Shown here piece by piece: positions 1 to 7,889 of a stretch of 40,439 nt of DNA. Each line of letters opens with the position of its first letter. The stretch's first letter is position 1. The position numbers were made by a program, and so were the translations under genes. Under the pieces are notes generated by a model, which saw nothing but the letters and a program-made list of their open reading frames with translations, was not told where the DNA came from and searched no databases. Source of the DNA: Gammaproteobacteria bacterium (GTDB lineage: Bacteria; Pseudomonadota; Gammaproteobacteria; Thiohalorhabdales; Thiohalorhabdaceae); NCBI GenBank assembly GCA_018609925.1, contig JAHEOG010000139.1, forward strand, positions 1 to 40,439. The letters are read 5' to 3'.

Positions 1-1352
1 CGGTACAGGCCGAAGTCCTCCAACATCGCCGGGGGAGCGGGGAGGGGTCTCGACCCGTCCGGGTTCTCAAGCCCGAGGGCCAGCGGATCGTAATGGCCCA
101 GGCCGGCTGGCTTGATCGCCAGGGCACTGCCCCGTCCCACCGAGCCCGGTTCCAGCCCGGCCAGGAGGGCCCCATTGAGCTGGGTCCGGGGAATGAAAAG
201 GCCCAGGTGAGCTTCGTCCACGAGGCCGATGGCCTGACCTTCCGCAAGACCTACCGTTTCCGGACAGGATCCCACCGGATTGGCGTGGACTACACCGTGA
301 CCAACCAGGGCGCCGAGCCTTGGCAAGGCCAGGTCTACGGTCAGCTTCGGGAGCGGGGGAGCAAGCCCAGCCGGTTCTTCTTCGGGGATCTTAGCTACGA
401 CGGGCCCGTGGTCTTCGGCAAGGACGCCATGCATACCCCGGGACCCGGGGGCCTGCGGGAACGGGAGGACCAGAGGCTGGAAGTCCGGGATCCCGAAGGC
501 TGGAGCGGGGCCATGTCCCGCTATTTCCTGTCGGTATGGCTTCCGGAGCCGGACGCCGAGAGCGTCCTCTTTGCCCGGGCCAGCGAGCGCGACAGCTACG
601 CCGGGTTCACCGCGGCCTTTCCCACGGTGGCCCCGGGGAGCACCGCGACCCAAGGCCACGATCTCTTCCTGGGACCCAAGGAGCAGGCCCTGCTGGAATC
701 GACGGGCCGGAACCTGCGCCGGGCGGTGGACTACGGCATCCTCTCCTTCCTGGCGGTGCCTCTATTCAAGGTCCTGCAGTTCTTCCACTCCCTTGTCGGC
801 AACTACGGCGTCGCCATCATCCTGGTGGTGGTGGTGATCAAGCTCCTGTTCTATCCCCTGTTCACCATGAGCTATCGGGCTATGGCCAAGATGCGCAAGG
901 TCCAGCCCGAGCTCCAGCGGCTGCGGGAGGAGTACAGCGACGACCGCCAACGCCTCAATCAGGAGATGATGCGCCTGTACCGAGAGGAGAAGGTCAATCC
1001 CCTCGGGGGCTGCTTGCCCATCCTGGTCCAGATCCCCGTCTTTATCGCCTTGTACTGGGTCCTGCTGGAAAGCGTGGAGCTGCGCCACGAGCCATTCATG
1101 CTCTGGATCCAGGATCTCACCAGCCGGGACCCCCTCTACATCCTGCCCGTACTGATGGGTGCATCCATGGTCATCCAGCAGCTCATGAACCCGGCCCCGC
1201 TGGACCCGGTCCAAAAGAAGGTCATGCTGGCCCTGCCGGTGGTGTTCACCGTCTTCTTCATGCAGTTCCCGGCGGGGCTGGTCTTGTATTGGCTCACGAA
1301 CAACGTCCTCTCCATCGCGCAGCAGTGGTGGATCATGCGCCAGATCGAGTGA
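1..1352 (+). CDS. yidC: membrane protein insertase YidC (5'-truncated by window edge)
   Basis: The reading frame is open from base 3 with no start of its own, so this is the 3' part of the gene. YidC inserts and folds inner-membrane proteins, alone or with SecYEG. The first two thirds fit the large periplasmic beta-sandwich domain of Gram-negative YidC (for example the stretch around KAQVSFVHEADGLTF). The C-terminal part is the conserved insertase core: a hydrophobic segment (VAIILVVVVIKLLFYPL), a charged cytoplasmic coiled hairpin (KMRKVQPELQRLREEYSDD), NPLGGCLPILVQIPVFIALY, and a last membrane segment ending in WLTNNVLSIAQQWW. The product ends soon after this, with a short tail. The next gene, mnmE, overlaps the stop by 4 nt, matching the usual yidC-mnmE order. 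Confidence 0.96.
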   Translation, partial: VQAEVLQHRRGSGEGSRPVRVLKPEGQRIVMAQAGWLDRQGTAPSHRARFQPGQEGPIELGPGNEKAQVSFVHEADGLTFRKTYRFRTGSHRIGVDYTVTNQGAEPWQGQVYGQLRERGSKPSRFFFGDLSYDGPVVFGKDAMHTPGPGGLREREDQRLEVRDPEGWSGAMSRYFLSVWLPEPDAESVLFARASERDSYAGFTAAFPTVAPGSTATQGHDLFLGPKEQALLESTGRNLRRAVDYGILSFLAVPLFKVLQFFHSLVGNYGVAIILVVVVIKLLFYPLFTMSYRAMAKMRKVQPELQRLREEYSDDRQRLNQEMMRLYREEKVNPLGGCLPILVQIPVFIALYWVLLESVELRHEPFMLWIQDLTSRDPLYILPVLMGASMVIQQLMNPAPLDPVQKKVMLALPVVFTVFFMQFPAGLVLYWLTNNVLSIAQQWWIMRQIE

Positions 1353-2668
1353 GCCCGCGGACCATCGCGGCCATCGCCACTCCCCCCGGTAAGGGAGGGG
1401 TGGGCATCGTCCGGCTATCCGGACCGCTTTCCCGGGATATCGCCCTCGCCCTTTCCGGGCGCCGCCACCTCGCTCCCCGCTACTGCCACTTCGTGACCTT
1501 TCGGGATCGCCACAGCCAGCCTCTGGACCGGGGGTTGGTTATCTACTTCCCCGGTCCCCATTCCTTCACCGGGGAGGATATGGCCGAGCTTCACGGCCAC
1601 GGGGGCCCCGCGGTCCTCGCCGGACTCCTCGCAGCCGCGCGGGAGGCGGGAGCCGAGGATGCCAACCCCGGGGAGTTCACCGAGCGGGCCTTTCTCCATG
1701 ATCGATTGGATCTGAGCCAGGCGGAGGCCGTGGCTAGCTTGATCGAGGCCGACCACGACAGCGCCGCCCGGGCTGCCCTGCGTTCCCTAGACGGGGAGAT
1801 GGGCCGCCTGGTGAACGAGCTGGATGAAGCTCTGACGGAGCTGCGGGTGTTCGTTGAGGGGGCTTTGGACTTCCCCGATGAGGATGTGGATCTGCTGGGG
1901 GAGGGCCAGATCCTGGAGCGCATCGACGATCTCCTGGGCCGGTTGGATCGGCTTCGGGAGCGCGCCGCCGGCGGGGTGCGCCTGGGCCGGGGCTATCGAG
2001 TGGTTCTCACCGGGCGGCCCAACGCCGGGAAGTCCAGCCTCCTCAACGCCCTGGCCGGTCGGGAGGCGGCCATTGTTACCGAGCGAGGGGGCACCACGCG
2101 CGATGTTTTGCGGGAATCGGTTGCGATCGCGGGAACCCCGGTGGAGCTCACCGATACCGCCGGGCTCTGCGAGGCCGAGGACCGGATCGAGCAAGAGGGC
2201 GTGCGCCGGGCCCGGGAGACCTTCTATTCCGCCGATCTGGTTGTCTTCCTGGTGGACGCGGCCGTCGGCTGGAACGAGGAAGACTTCGCCCAATGGCAGC
2301 GACTGCCCGTGGACCGTCGACACTGGCTGTGGTCCAAGGTGGACCAGGCACCGAAGGGTGTCGATGGGGGCGGGGTCTCCACGGTGAGGGAAGGCGGATT
2401 GGAGCCGTTGACCGAGCTTTTGCGGACCCGCCTCCTGGACGCGGAGCCCCAGGATGCCCTCGGTGCCCGGGAGCGCCACCTGGAAGTCCTCGAACGGGCT
2501 CGGGGGCACCTCGAAACCGGCCGACAGGCCTTTGCCGGGTACGGCAGCGGCGATCTGGTAGCCCAGGACCTGCGCTGGGCCCAGGAGGCGCTGGGCGAGA
2601 TCACCGGACGTCTCCATTCGGATGACCTCCTGGGCCGGGTCTTCGCCACCTTCTGTATCGGCAAATAG
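1349..2668 (+). CDS. mnmE: tRNA uridine-5-carboxymethylaminomethyl modification GTPase MnmE
   Basis: Acts with MnmG to install the carboxymethylaminomethyl group on wobble U34 of certain tRNAs. The GTG start overlaps the yidC stop (GTGA) and gives 439 aa, slightly below the E. coli length of about 454. The N-terminal tetrahydrofolate-binding domain begins SPRTIAAIATPPGKGGVGIV. The G domain has the P-loop GRPNAGKS (about 222-229), GGTTRD (about 247-252) and DTAG (269-272). The base-specificity motif reads SKVD (329-332) instead of NKxD. The C-terminus is the signature FCIGK, whose Cys belongs to the conserved CxGK motif. The segment between DTAG and SKVD looks compact. mnmG follows 9 nt downstream, so the two partners are co-transcribed. 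Confidence 0.96.
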   Translation: MSPRTIAAIATPPGKGGVGIVRLSGPLSRDIALALSGRRHLAPRYCHFVTFRDRHSQPLDRGLVIYFPGPHSFTGEDMAELHGHGGPAVLAGLLAAAREAGAEDANPGEFTERAFLHDRLDLSQAEAVASLIEADHDSAARAALRSLDGEMGRLVNELDEALTELRVFVEGALDFPDEDVDLLGEGQILERIDDLLGRLDRLRERAAGGVRLGRGYRVVLTGRPNAGKSSLLNALAGREAAIVTERGGTTRDVLRESVAIAGTPVELTDTAGLCEAEDRIEQEGVRRARETFYSADLVVFLVDAAVGWNEEDFAQWQRLPVDRRHWLWSKVDQAPKGVDGGGVSTVREGGLEPLTELLRTRLLDAEPQDALGARERHLEVLERARGHLETGRQAFAGYGSGDLVAQDLRWAQEALGEITGRLHSDDLLGRVFATFCIGK

Positions 2669-2677
2669 GAGCCGCCC

Positions 2678-4546
2678 ATGGGTCAGGCCTATGCAGTGCT
2701 CGTCGTAGGGGGTGGCCACGCCGGCGTGGAGGCCGCCACCGCCGCCGCCCGGATGGGGGCCCGGACGCTGCTGGTGACCCACAACCTGGATACCATCGGC
2801 CAGATGTCGTGCAATCCGGCTGTCGGGGGCCTGGGGAAGTCCCAGCTCGCCCGCGAGGTTGATGCCCTGGACGGGGTTATGGCCCGTGCCGCGGACCGGG
2901 CCGCCATCCAGGTGCGGGTCCTGAACCGGCGCAAGGGCCCGGCGGTGCGGGCCACTCGGGCCCAGACGGACCGCCTGGAGTACCGGCGGGCCGTGCAGGA
3001 AGCCGTCCTGGCCCAGCCCGGATTGGAGTACCTCCAGTCGAGCGTGCAGCGGCTGTGGATCGAAGGGGACCGGGTCCGGGGGGTGGTCCTGCCCGGTGAA
3101 GTGGCCCTGGAGGCCCGGACCGTGGTTCTGACCACCGGTACCTTCCTGGCCGGTCGGGTCCACCGCGGCTCGGACCGCGAAGACGCCGGTCGGGCTGGGG
3201 AGGCCCCGTCCCAGGGGCTGGCGGAATGGCTCCGAGCTCAGGGGTTCCACGTGGAACGCCTGAAGACCGGGACGCCCCCCCGCCTCGACGGGCGCAGCAT
3301 TGACTGGCAGCGCCTGGATCCGCAGCCGGGGGAGGAGCCCCTGCCCCGGCTGTCGGCCGAGCCACCGGAGCGCCGGCTCCCCCAGGTCCCCTGCTACCTC
3401 ACTACCACCACACCCGAGGCCCACCAGGCCGTGCGCTCCGCCCTAGATGAGTCCCCGATCTTTTCTGGGGCCATCGAGAGCGCCGGTCCCCGCTACTGCC
3501 CCTCCATCGAGGACAAGGTGGTGCGCTTCCCCGACCGGGAGGGCCACACCGTCTTCCTGGAGCCGGAGGGCCTGCATACCCCCGAGGTCTATCCCAACGG
3601 CATTTCCACCAGCCTGCCGGGCTCCGCGCAGGAAGGCTTGGTCCGCGCCATTCCGGGGTTGGAGGCTGCCCGGGTAACCCGCTACGGCTACGCCATCGAG
3701 TACGATTTCCTCGATCCCCGCCAGCTCCAGCCCAGCCTGGCCTTGCGGGAGCTGGACGGGCTCTTCCTGGCTGGCCAGATCAATGGCACCACCGGCTACG
3801 AGGAGGCGGCGGCCCAGGGCGTCCTTGCCGGGATCAACGCAGCCCGGCGGGATCAGGGGGCCGAGCCTTGGTGGCCCTCGCGGGAGGAGGCCTACATGGG
3901 GGTGCTGGTGGACGATCTGGTCACCCGGGGTGTGGACGAGCCTTACCGCATGCTGACCTCCCGGGCCGAGCACCGGCTCCACCTGCGCGAGGACAATGCC
4001 GAGTCCCGCCTGGCGCCGGTCGGCCGGGAGCTAGGGGTGGTAGGCGACACGCGCTGGCAGCGATTCGAGGCGGCCCAGGCCGAGCTCGACCAGCTGCTCG
4101 GGATCCTGGAGGGGCAGTGGCTCGATCCCCAGCAGGTGGGGGCCGATCGGGCCGAGGCGGTCATAGGCGGGCCCCTGTCCAAGCCCAGTCGGCTGGCCGA
4201 CCTGCTGCGCCGGCCCGAGGTGGGACTGGACCAGATCGCCCGCTTGAGCTCTATTTGGGAGCTGGAGGGGTTCTCGGCGGAGATCCGGGAGCGGGCCGAG
4301 ATCGAGGTCAAGTATGCTGGCTACATCCAGCGGGACCGGACTGAGCACCAGCGCCTGGAAGCCGAGCTCGATCGCCCCCTGCCGAAGGACCTGGAGTACC
4401 GCGCGATCCGGGGCCTTTCCAACGAGGTCGTGCAACGCCTGGAGGCAGCCCGCCCGGGCACCCTGGCCCAGGCCTCCCGAATCCAGGGCGTGACCCCCGC
4501 GGCCCTGAGCCTCTTGCGGGTGCACGCGAAGCGCCGGGTGGGGTAG
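2678..4546 (+). CDS. mnmG: tRNA uridine-5-carboxymethylaminomethyl modification enzyme MnmG (GidA)
   Basis: FAD-dependent partner of MnmE in wobble-uridine modification. At 622 aa it is close to the E. coli length (about 629). The N-terminal Rossmann motif VVGGGHAGVEAA binds FAD. Family signatures follow: MSCNPAVGGLGKSQLAREVDALDG, LNRRKGPAVRATRAQTDR, ERLKTGTPPRLDGRSIDW, GPRYCPSIEDKVVRF and GQINGTTGYEEAAAQG. The C-terminal helical domain, involved in tRNA and MnmE contact, includes TSRAEHRLHLREDNA. The ATG at 2678 follows AGGAG in AGGAGCCGCCC. A parS-type palindrome lies inside the gene at 3243-3258, where it encodes FHVER. The expected next gene, rsmG, is missing; parA follows after 159 nt. 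Confidence 0.97.
   Translation: MGQAYAVLVVGGGHAGVEAATAAARMGARTLLVTHNLDTIGQMSCNPAVGGLGKSQLAREVDALDGVMARAADRAAIQVRVLNRRKGPAVRATRAQTDRLEYRRAVQEAVLAQPGLEYLQSSVQRLWIEGDRVRGVVLPGEVALEARTVVLTTGTFLAGRVHRGSDREDAGRAGEAPSQGLAEWLRAQGFHVERLKTGTPPRLDGRSIDWQRLDPQPGEEPLPRLSAEPPERRLPQVPCYLTTTTPEAHQAVRSALDESPIFSGAIESAGPRYCPSIEDKVVRFPDREGHTVFLEPEGLHTPEVYPNGISTSLPGSAQEGLVRAIPGLEAARVTRYGYAIEYDFLDPRQLQPSLALRELDGLFLAGQINGTTGYEEAAAQGVLAGINAARRDQGAEPWWPSREEAYMGVLVDDLVTRGVDEPYRMLTSRAEHRLHLREDNAESRLAPVGRELGVVGDTRWQRFEAAQAELDQLLGILEGQWLDPQQVGADRAEAVIGGPLSKPSRLADLLRRPEVGLDQIARLSSIWELEGFSAEIRERAEIEVKYAGYIQRDRTEHQRLEAELDRPLPKDLEYRAIRGLSNEVVQRLEAARPGTLAQASRIQGVTPAALSLLRVHAKRRVG
3243..3258. promoter_or_regulatory. candidate parS site inside mnmG
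   Basis: GGTTCCACGTGGAACG contains a perfect 14-bp palindrome (GTTCCAC/GTGGAAC), the core of the chromosomal parS sequence bound by ParB. It matches the pseudomonad-type consensus TGTTCCACGTGGAACA at 14 of 16 positions; only the outermost bases differ. It is coding (in frame as part of FHVERL) and lies about 1.4 kb from the second site upstream of parA. Clusters of parS sites close to parAB and oriC are typical. ParB binding is inferred. Confidence 0.75.
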
Positions 4547-4612
4547 GGGCCGGGGAAAAGTTTGGCGGGGGTCACCGGCGGCGGGTATCCTCCTTCCCTG
4601 GGGATCGCCGAA

Positions 4613-4628
4613 GGTTCCACGTGGAACC
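4613..4628. promoter_or_regulatory. candidate parS site upstream of parA
   Basis: GGTTCCACGTGGAACC is a perfect 16-bp palindrome in the mnmG-parA intergenic region, 77 bp before the parA start. It has the full parS core and, like the mnmG copy, differs from the pseudomonad-type consensus only at the two end bases. It would serve as a ParB nucleation site for origin-region segregation and could let ParB influence parAB transcription. The sequence match is direct; function is inferred from the parS family and the adjacent parAB. Confidence 0.88.
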
Positions 4629-4705
4629 TCCCGGAAGATCCCGAGACCCGCCCCGCTCGACGGGGCCCATCGCTCACCCCTCTCCACCTCGAGCGAGGAG
4701 CGCCC

Positions 4706-5488
4706 ATGGGCAAGGTGATCGCGGTAGCCAACCAGAAAGGTGGTGTCGGCAAAACCACCACCTCGGTGAACCTCGCCGCCTCCCTGGCTGTGGCCGAGCA
4801 ATCGGTCCTGGTGGTCGATCTCGATCCCCAGGGCAACGCCACCATGGGGCTGGGCTACGACAAGAACGCCCAGGAAACCACCGTGTATCCGGTCCTCATG
4901 GAGGACCTGCCAGTGGCGGAGGCCATAATCCGGCCGGAGGTTGGGACCGCCAGTCAGGTCCCGGACCTGGTTCCGAGCAATGCCAATCTGTCGGGGGCCG
5001 AGGTGGAGCTCGTGGATCAGGAGAACCGCGAGCGCCGCCTGCGCGCCGCCCTCGACGGGATCCAGGACCGCTACGACTACATCCTGATCGACTGTCCCCC
5101 CTCGTTGAACCTCCTCACGGTCAATGCCCTGGTGGCCGCAAGCTCCGCGCTCATCCCCGTCCAGTGCGAATACTACGCCCTGGAGGGCCTCTCCCAGCTC
5201 ATGGAGGTTATCCAGAAGGTGCGCCGGCGCGCCAATCCCCAGCTGCGCATCGAAGGGCTCCTGCTCACCATGTTCGACGGCCGCAACAACCTGGCCAATC
5301 AGGTCTCCGAGGAGGTTCGCAGCCATTTCGGGCGCAAGGTCTACGAAACGGTGATCCCACGCAACGTGCGGCTCGGGGAGGCGCCCAGCTACGGTCGGCC
5401 CGTGCTCTACTACGACGCCCTGTGCCGGGGCTCGCGCTCCTACCTGGATCTGGCCAAAGAGCTCATGGATCTGGAGGTGCCGGCATGA
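4706..5488 (+). CDS. parA: chromosome partitioning ATPase ParA (Soj)
   Basis: Deviant-Walker ATPase that acts with ParB-parS to separate newly replicated origins. It is 260 aa, usual for chromosomal ParA. The N-terminus MGKVIAVANQKGGVGKTT contains the deviant Walker A with the signature lysine (KGGVGKTT). VVDLDPQGNATMGLG is the A' motif and ILIDCPPSLNLLTVNAL the Walker B region. It ends with the conserved EVRSHFGRKVYETVIPRNVRL and APSYGRP segments. The ATG at 4706 follows GAGGAG, and upstream in-frame codons do not encode family sequence. parB starts inside the parA stop (ATGA), so the two are translationally coupled. A parS palindrome lies in the 159-nt gap upstream. Confidence 0.97.
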   Translation: MGKVIAVANQKGGVGKTTTSVNLAASLAVAEQSVLVVDLDPQGNATMGLGYDKNAQETTVYPVLMEDLPVAEAIIRPEVGTASQVPDLVPSNANLSGAEVELVDQENRERRLRAALDGIQDRYDYILIDCPPSLNLLTVNALVAASSALIPVQCEYYALEGLSQLMEVIQKVRRRANPQLRIEGLLLTMFDGRNNLANQVSEEVRSHFGRKVYETVIPRNVRLGEAPSYGRPVLYYDALCRGSRSYLDLAKELMDLEVPA

Positions 5489-6354
5489 GCGAGCGCCGGT
5501 TGGGGCGCGGCCTGGATGCCCTGCTCGGGGAAGGCGCCGAGGCCGGCGTCGAAAGCGAGGCCCCGGTCCAGGAGCTCCCCTTGGACATGATCCGCCCCGG
5601 CAGCCACCAGCCGCGCAAGCGGATCGATCCAGAGGCGCTGGAGGAGCTGGCGGAATCCATCCGCAGCCAGGGCATCGTCCAGCCCATCGTGGTCCGCTCG
5701 CGGGAGGATCGCGGGGACTACGAGCTGATCGCCGGGGAGCGCCGATGGCGCGCCGCCCAGCTTGCGGAGCGGGCCACCATTCCGGCCATGGTTCGGGACC
5801 TCACCGGGGACGAGGCGCTGGAGATTGCCCTCATCGAGAACATCCAGCGCGAGGAGCTCAGTCCCATGGAGGAGGCCCGGGCCTTCGACCGCCTAACCCG
5901 TGAGTTCGGGCTTACCCACGAGGCCCTGGCCGAGCAGGTGGGTCGCAAGCGGGCAACCATCTCCAATGCCTTGCGCCTGCTCCGCCTCCCCGCCGAGGTC
6001 CAGGAGGCCCTGGACGAGGGCAGCCTGCGCATGGGCCATGCCCGGGCCCTGCTCGCCTTGGAGGGGGACGAGCGCCTGGGGGAGATCGCCCGCGAGGTGG
6101 TGACCAAGGGCCTCTCCGTCCGGGCCACGGAGGAGCGGGTGCGCCGGGCCCTGGAAGGGCAGAGCAGCCAGCGCTCCCAGGGGGCCGCCAACCGCAAGGA
6201 CCCCGATGTCCAGCGCCTGGAAGAGGAGCTGGGGGAGCGCCTCGGGGCCCGGGTTCGGATTACCCAGCGCAAGGACCGCGGGCGGTTGGAGGTGGAATAC
6301 GCCTCCCTCGAGGAGCTGGAAGGCCTCATCGATCGCCTGCGCCGCAGCTTCTGA
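5485..6354 (+). CDS. parB: chromosome partitioning protein ParB (Spo0J), CTP-dependent parS-binding clamp
   Basis: Loads on parS, spreads as a sliding clamp and stimulates ParA. It is 289 aa. The N-terminus MSERRLGRGLDALLG is the ParA-interacting peptide. The ParB/Srx nucleotide-binding domain contains IRPGSHQPRKRIDPEALEEL, the CTP-binding GERRWRAAQLA box (known as the GERRxRA motif) and LIENIQREELSPMEEARAF. The helix-turn-helix region is LTHEALAEQVGRKRATISNALRLLRLP. A short C-terminal dimerisation domain ends LEELEGLIDRLRRSF. The start overlaps the parA stop by 4 nt. The nearby parS palindromes at 3243 and 4613 are the expected targets. Confidence 0.97.
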   Translation: MSERRLGRGLDALLGEGAEAGVESEAPVQELPLDMIRPGSHQPRKRIDPEALEELAESIRSQGIVQPIVVRSREDRGDYELIAGERRWRAAQLAERATIPAMVRDLTGDEALEIALIENIQREELSPMEEARAFDRLTREFGLTHEALAEQVGRKRATISNALRLLRLPAEVQEALDEGSLRMGHARALLALEGDERLGEIAREVVTKGLSVRATEERVRRALEGQSSQRSQGAANRKDPDVQRLEEELGERLGARVRITQRKDRGRLEVEYASLEELEGLIDRLRRSF

Positions 6355-6370
6355 AGCTCCGCCCAGGCAA

Positions 6371-6399
6371 TTGACTTCGGTCCCGCACTGCCTTAGTAT
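6371..6399 (+). promoter_or_regulatory. sigma70-type promoter of the atp operon
   Basis: TTGACT (6371-6376), a 17-nt spacer and TAGTAT (6394-6399) match sigma70 -35 and -10 boxes with optimal spacing, in the parB-atpI gap. Transcription would begin near 6406, leaving a leader of about 170 nt before the atpI GTG. This is the best promoter match noticed in the left half of the window and is placed where an atp promoter is expected. Confidence 0.72.
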
Positions 6400-6539
6400 C
6401 CGCGCCGACTTCAGGCCGGTGCCTGGGTCGGTGCTGGGCCGTTCGCCTCCAAACCCTGGCAGCGCGCAAGGGCCTCGCCCCCTTCCGGCGGCCCGGGGCG
6501 GCCGCCGCCGCGCGCACGGCCACCCTTCCTAGCGGTCCC

Positions 6540-6570
6540 CCCCGCGTCCAAAGCCGCGGGGAAGGGGGAG
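6540..6570 (+). promoter_or_regulatory. GC-rich hairpin directly before the atpI ribosome-binding site
   Basis: CCCCGCG (6540-6546) pairs with CGCGGGG (6555-6561) around an 8-nt loop. The Shine-Dalgarno stretch AAGGGGGAG (6562-6570) begins at the base of the stem. The C-run just upstream (6537-6543) could alternatively pair with the G-run of the Shine-Dalgarno sequence. Such competing pairings could keep atpI translation low relative to the structural subunits; this is inference. Confidence 0.4.
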
Positions 6571-6573
6571 CCT

Positions 6574-6975
6574 GTGGCCTACCAGCGGGAGCTGATCCGG
6601 CAGACAGGGCGCACCATCGCCCGACAAGTCACGGCCGTCGGGGTGTTGGCCGCAGGCTTGGCTTGGTCGGGCCAGCCCGACTGGGCCCTGGGCTTGGCCT
6701 ACGGGGGAGGCCTCGCGGTTCTGCTGGCGGCCATGCTGGCGGCGAGTCTCCTGGGGGCCGCAGAGCGAGGCCAGCAAGGGGGGGCGGCTTGCCTGTACCG
6801 GGGGGCGATCCAGCGCTTCCTGGTGGTCGGCTTGGCCATCGGGATCGCGGCCGAGGGCCTTGAGCTGCACGTCGGCGGGGTCATTCTGGCCCTGGTCCTG
6901 GCCCATATTGTCAGCTTCATTGAGGCGGCCCGCCTGTACGGGGCTCCCTCTTCGGAAGGCCACCAAACCCAGTAA
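6574..6975 (+). CDS. atpI: ATP synthase subunit I (AtpI), c-ring assembly factor
   Basis: Small membrane protein at the head of the atp operon; in other bacteria AtpI is a non-essential factor aiding c-ring assembly. GTG start at 6574 with Shine-Dalgarno AAGGGGGAG 3 nt upstream; 133 aa, the usual size. Four hydrophobic stretches are visible: VTAVGVLAAGLAW, LAYGGGLAVLLAAMLAASLLGA, RFLVVGLAIGIAAEGLEL and VGGVILALVLAHIVSFI. The N-terminus (YQRELIRQTGRTIARQ) is basic, as in other AtpI proteins. Identification rests on position and membrane pattern more than on strong motifs. It is first in an uninterrupted series ending with atpC. Confidence 0.85.
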   Translation: MAYQRELIRQTGRTIARQVTAVGVLAAGLAWSGQPDWALGLAYGGGLAVLLAAMLAASLLGAAERGQQGGAACLYRGAIQRFLVVGLAIGIAAEGLELHVGGVILALVLAHIVSFIEAARLYGAPSSEGHQTQ

Positions 6976-6996
6976 CGCGGGAACAGGGAGCGGACC

Positions 6997-7824
6997 GTGG
7001 ATACGGGGACCGAGTTCATCGTCGGCATGGCCCGGGCGGCTACCGACGGGGCCCAGGCCGCCGAAGGCGGCGGCCATGGCGGCTACATCGAGCACCACCT
7101 CACCAATTGGACCTTTGGCGAGGGCTTCCTGGCCGTCAACCTCGACACCATGATCATGTCGATCGCGACGGGGCTTGCGGTCGTCCTGTTCGGGCGGTTC
7201 CTCCAGGGCCGGATCACAGAAGGGGCTCCCGACGGCATCCAGAACTTCATGGAGATGATCGTCGAGTTCGTGAACAAGAACGTCGACGACAACTTCCCCG
7301 GTCACAACCCCATCGTCGCCCCCATCGCCATTACCGTATTCCTCTGGATCTTCCTGATGAACTTCTTCGACATCGTCCCCGTGGACCTCGTCCCGGGGAT
7401 TGCGGAGTCGCTGGGGGCGGATAGCTTCCGGGCGGTGGCGACCGCCGATGTCAACGTACCCATGGGCATGGCCCTGGTCATCTTCCTGCTGACCATGTTC
7501 TACAGCTTCAAGACGAAGGGCACGGAGTTCGCCCTGGAGTTCCTCACCCACCCCTTCGGGAAGTTCCTGTTTCCCATCAACATCGTGATGAAGACGGTGG
7601 AGGAGCTGGCCAAGCCCCTCTCCCTGGGCCTGCGACTGTTCGGCAATCTGTTCGCCGGGGAGCTCATCTACCTGCTGATCGCCTTCCTCATCCCGTGGTG
7701 GCTCCACTGGCTCGGCGGCCTCCCGTGGACGCTGCTCCATTTACTGGTGATCGTGCTCCAGGCCTTCATCTTCATGATCCTGTCCATCGTCTATCTGGCC
7801 ATGGCCGTTTCCTCGGAGCACTGA
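6997..7824 (+). CDS. atpB: F1Fo ATP synthase subunit a
   Basis: Fo stator subunit that forms the two proton half-channels next to the c-ring. 275 aa from a GTG start at 6997. The N-terminal part contains EHHLTNWTFGEGFLAVNLDTM followed by membrane segments. The family signature LSLGLRLFGNLFAGELI carries the essential arginine (R210 in E. coli numbering). The last helix region LLHLLVIVLQAFIFMILSIVYLAMA contains the conserved glutamine-containing VLQAFIF motif. Gene order and size match atpB of other proteobacteria. Confidence 0.97.
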   Translation: MDTGTEFIVGMARAATDGAQAAEGGGHGGYIEHHLTNWTFGEGFLAVNLDTMIMSIATGLAVVLFGRFLQGRITEGAPDGIQNFMEMIVEFVNKNVDDNFPGHNPIVAPIAITVFLWIFLMNFFDIVPVDLVPGIAESLGADSFRAVATADVNVPMGMALVIFLLTMFYSFKTKGTEFALEFLTHPFGKFLFPINIVMKTVEELAKPLSLGLRLFGNLFAGELIYLLIAFLIPWWLHWLGGLPWTLLHLLVIVLQAFIFMILSIVYLAMAVSSEH

Positions 7825-7889
7825 GGCAGCCCCTAGGGCACGGCCCAGGCTGAACCGTTCAACCGAACCCGTAACCGCAGGAGGAACCG

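Noticed and set aside
1787..3424. Open frame of 545 codons on the minus strand across mnmE and mnmG
   Set aside because: Antisense to two confident genes, no recognisable motif.
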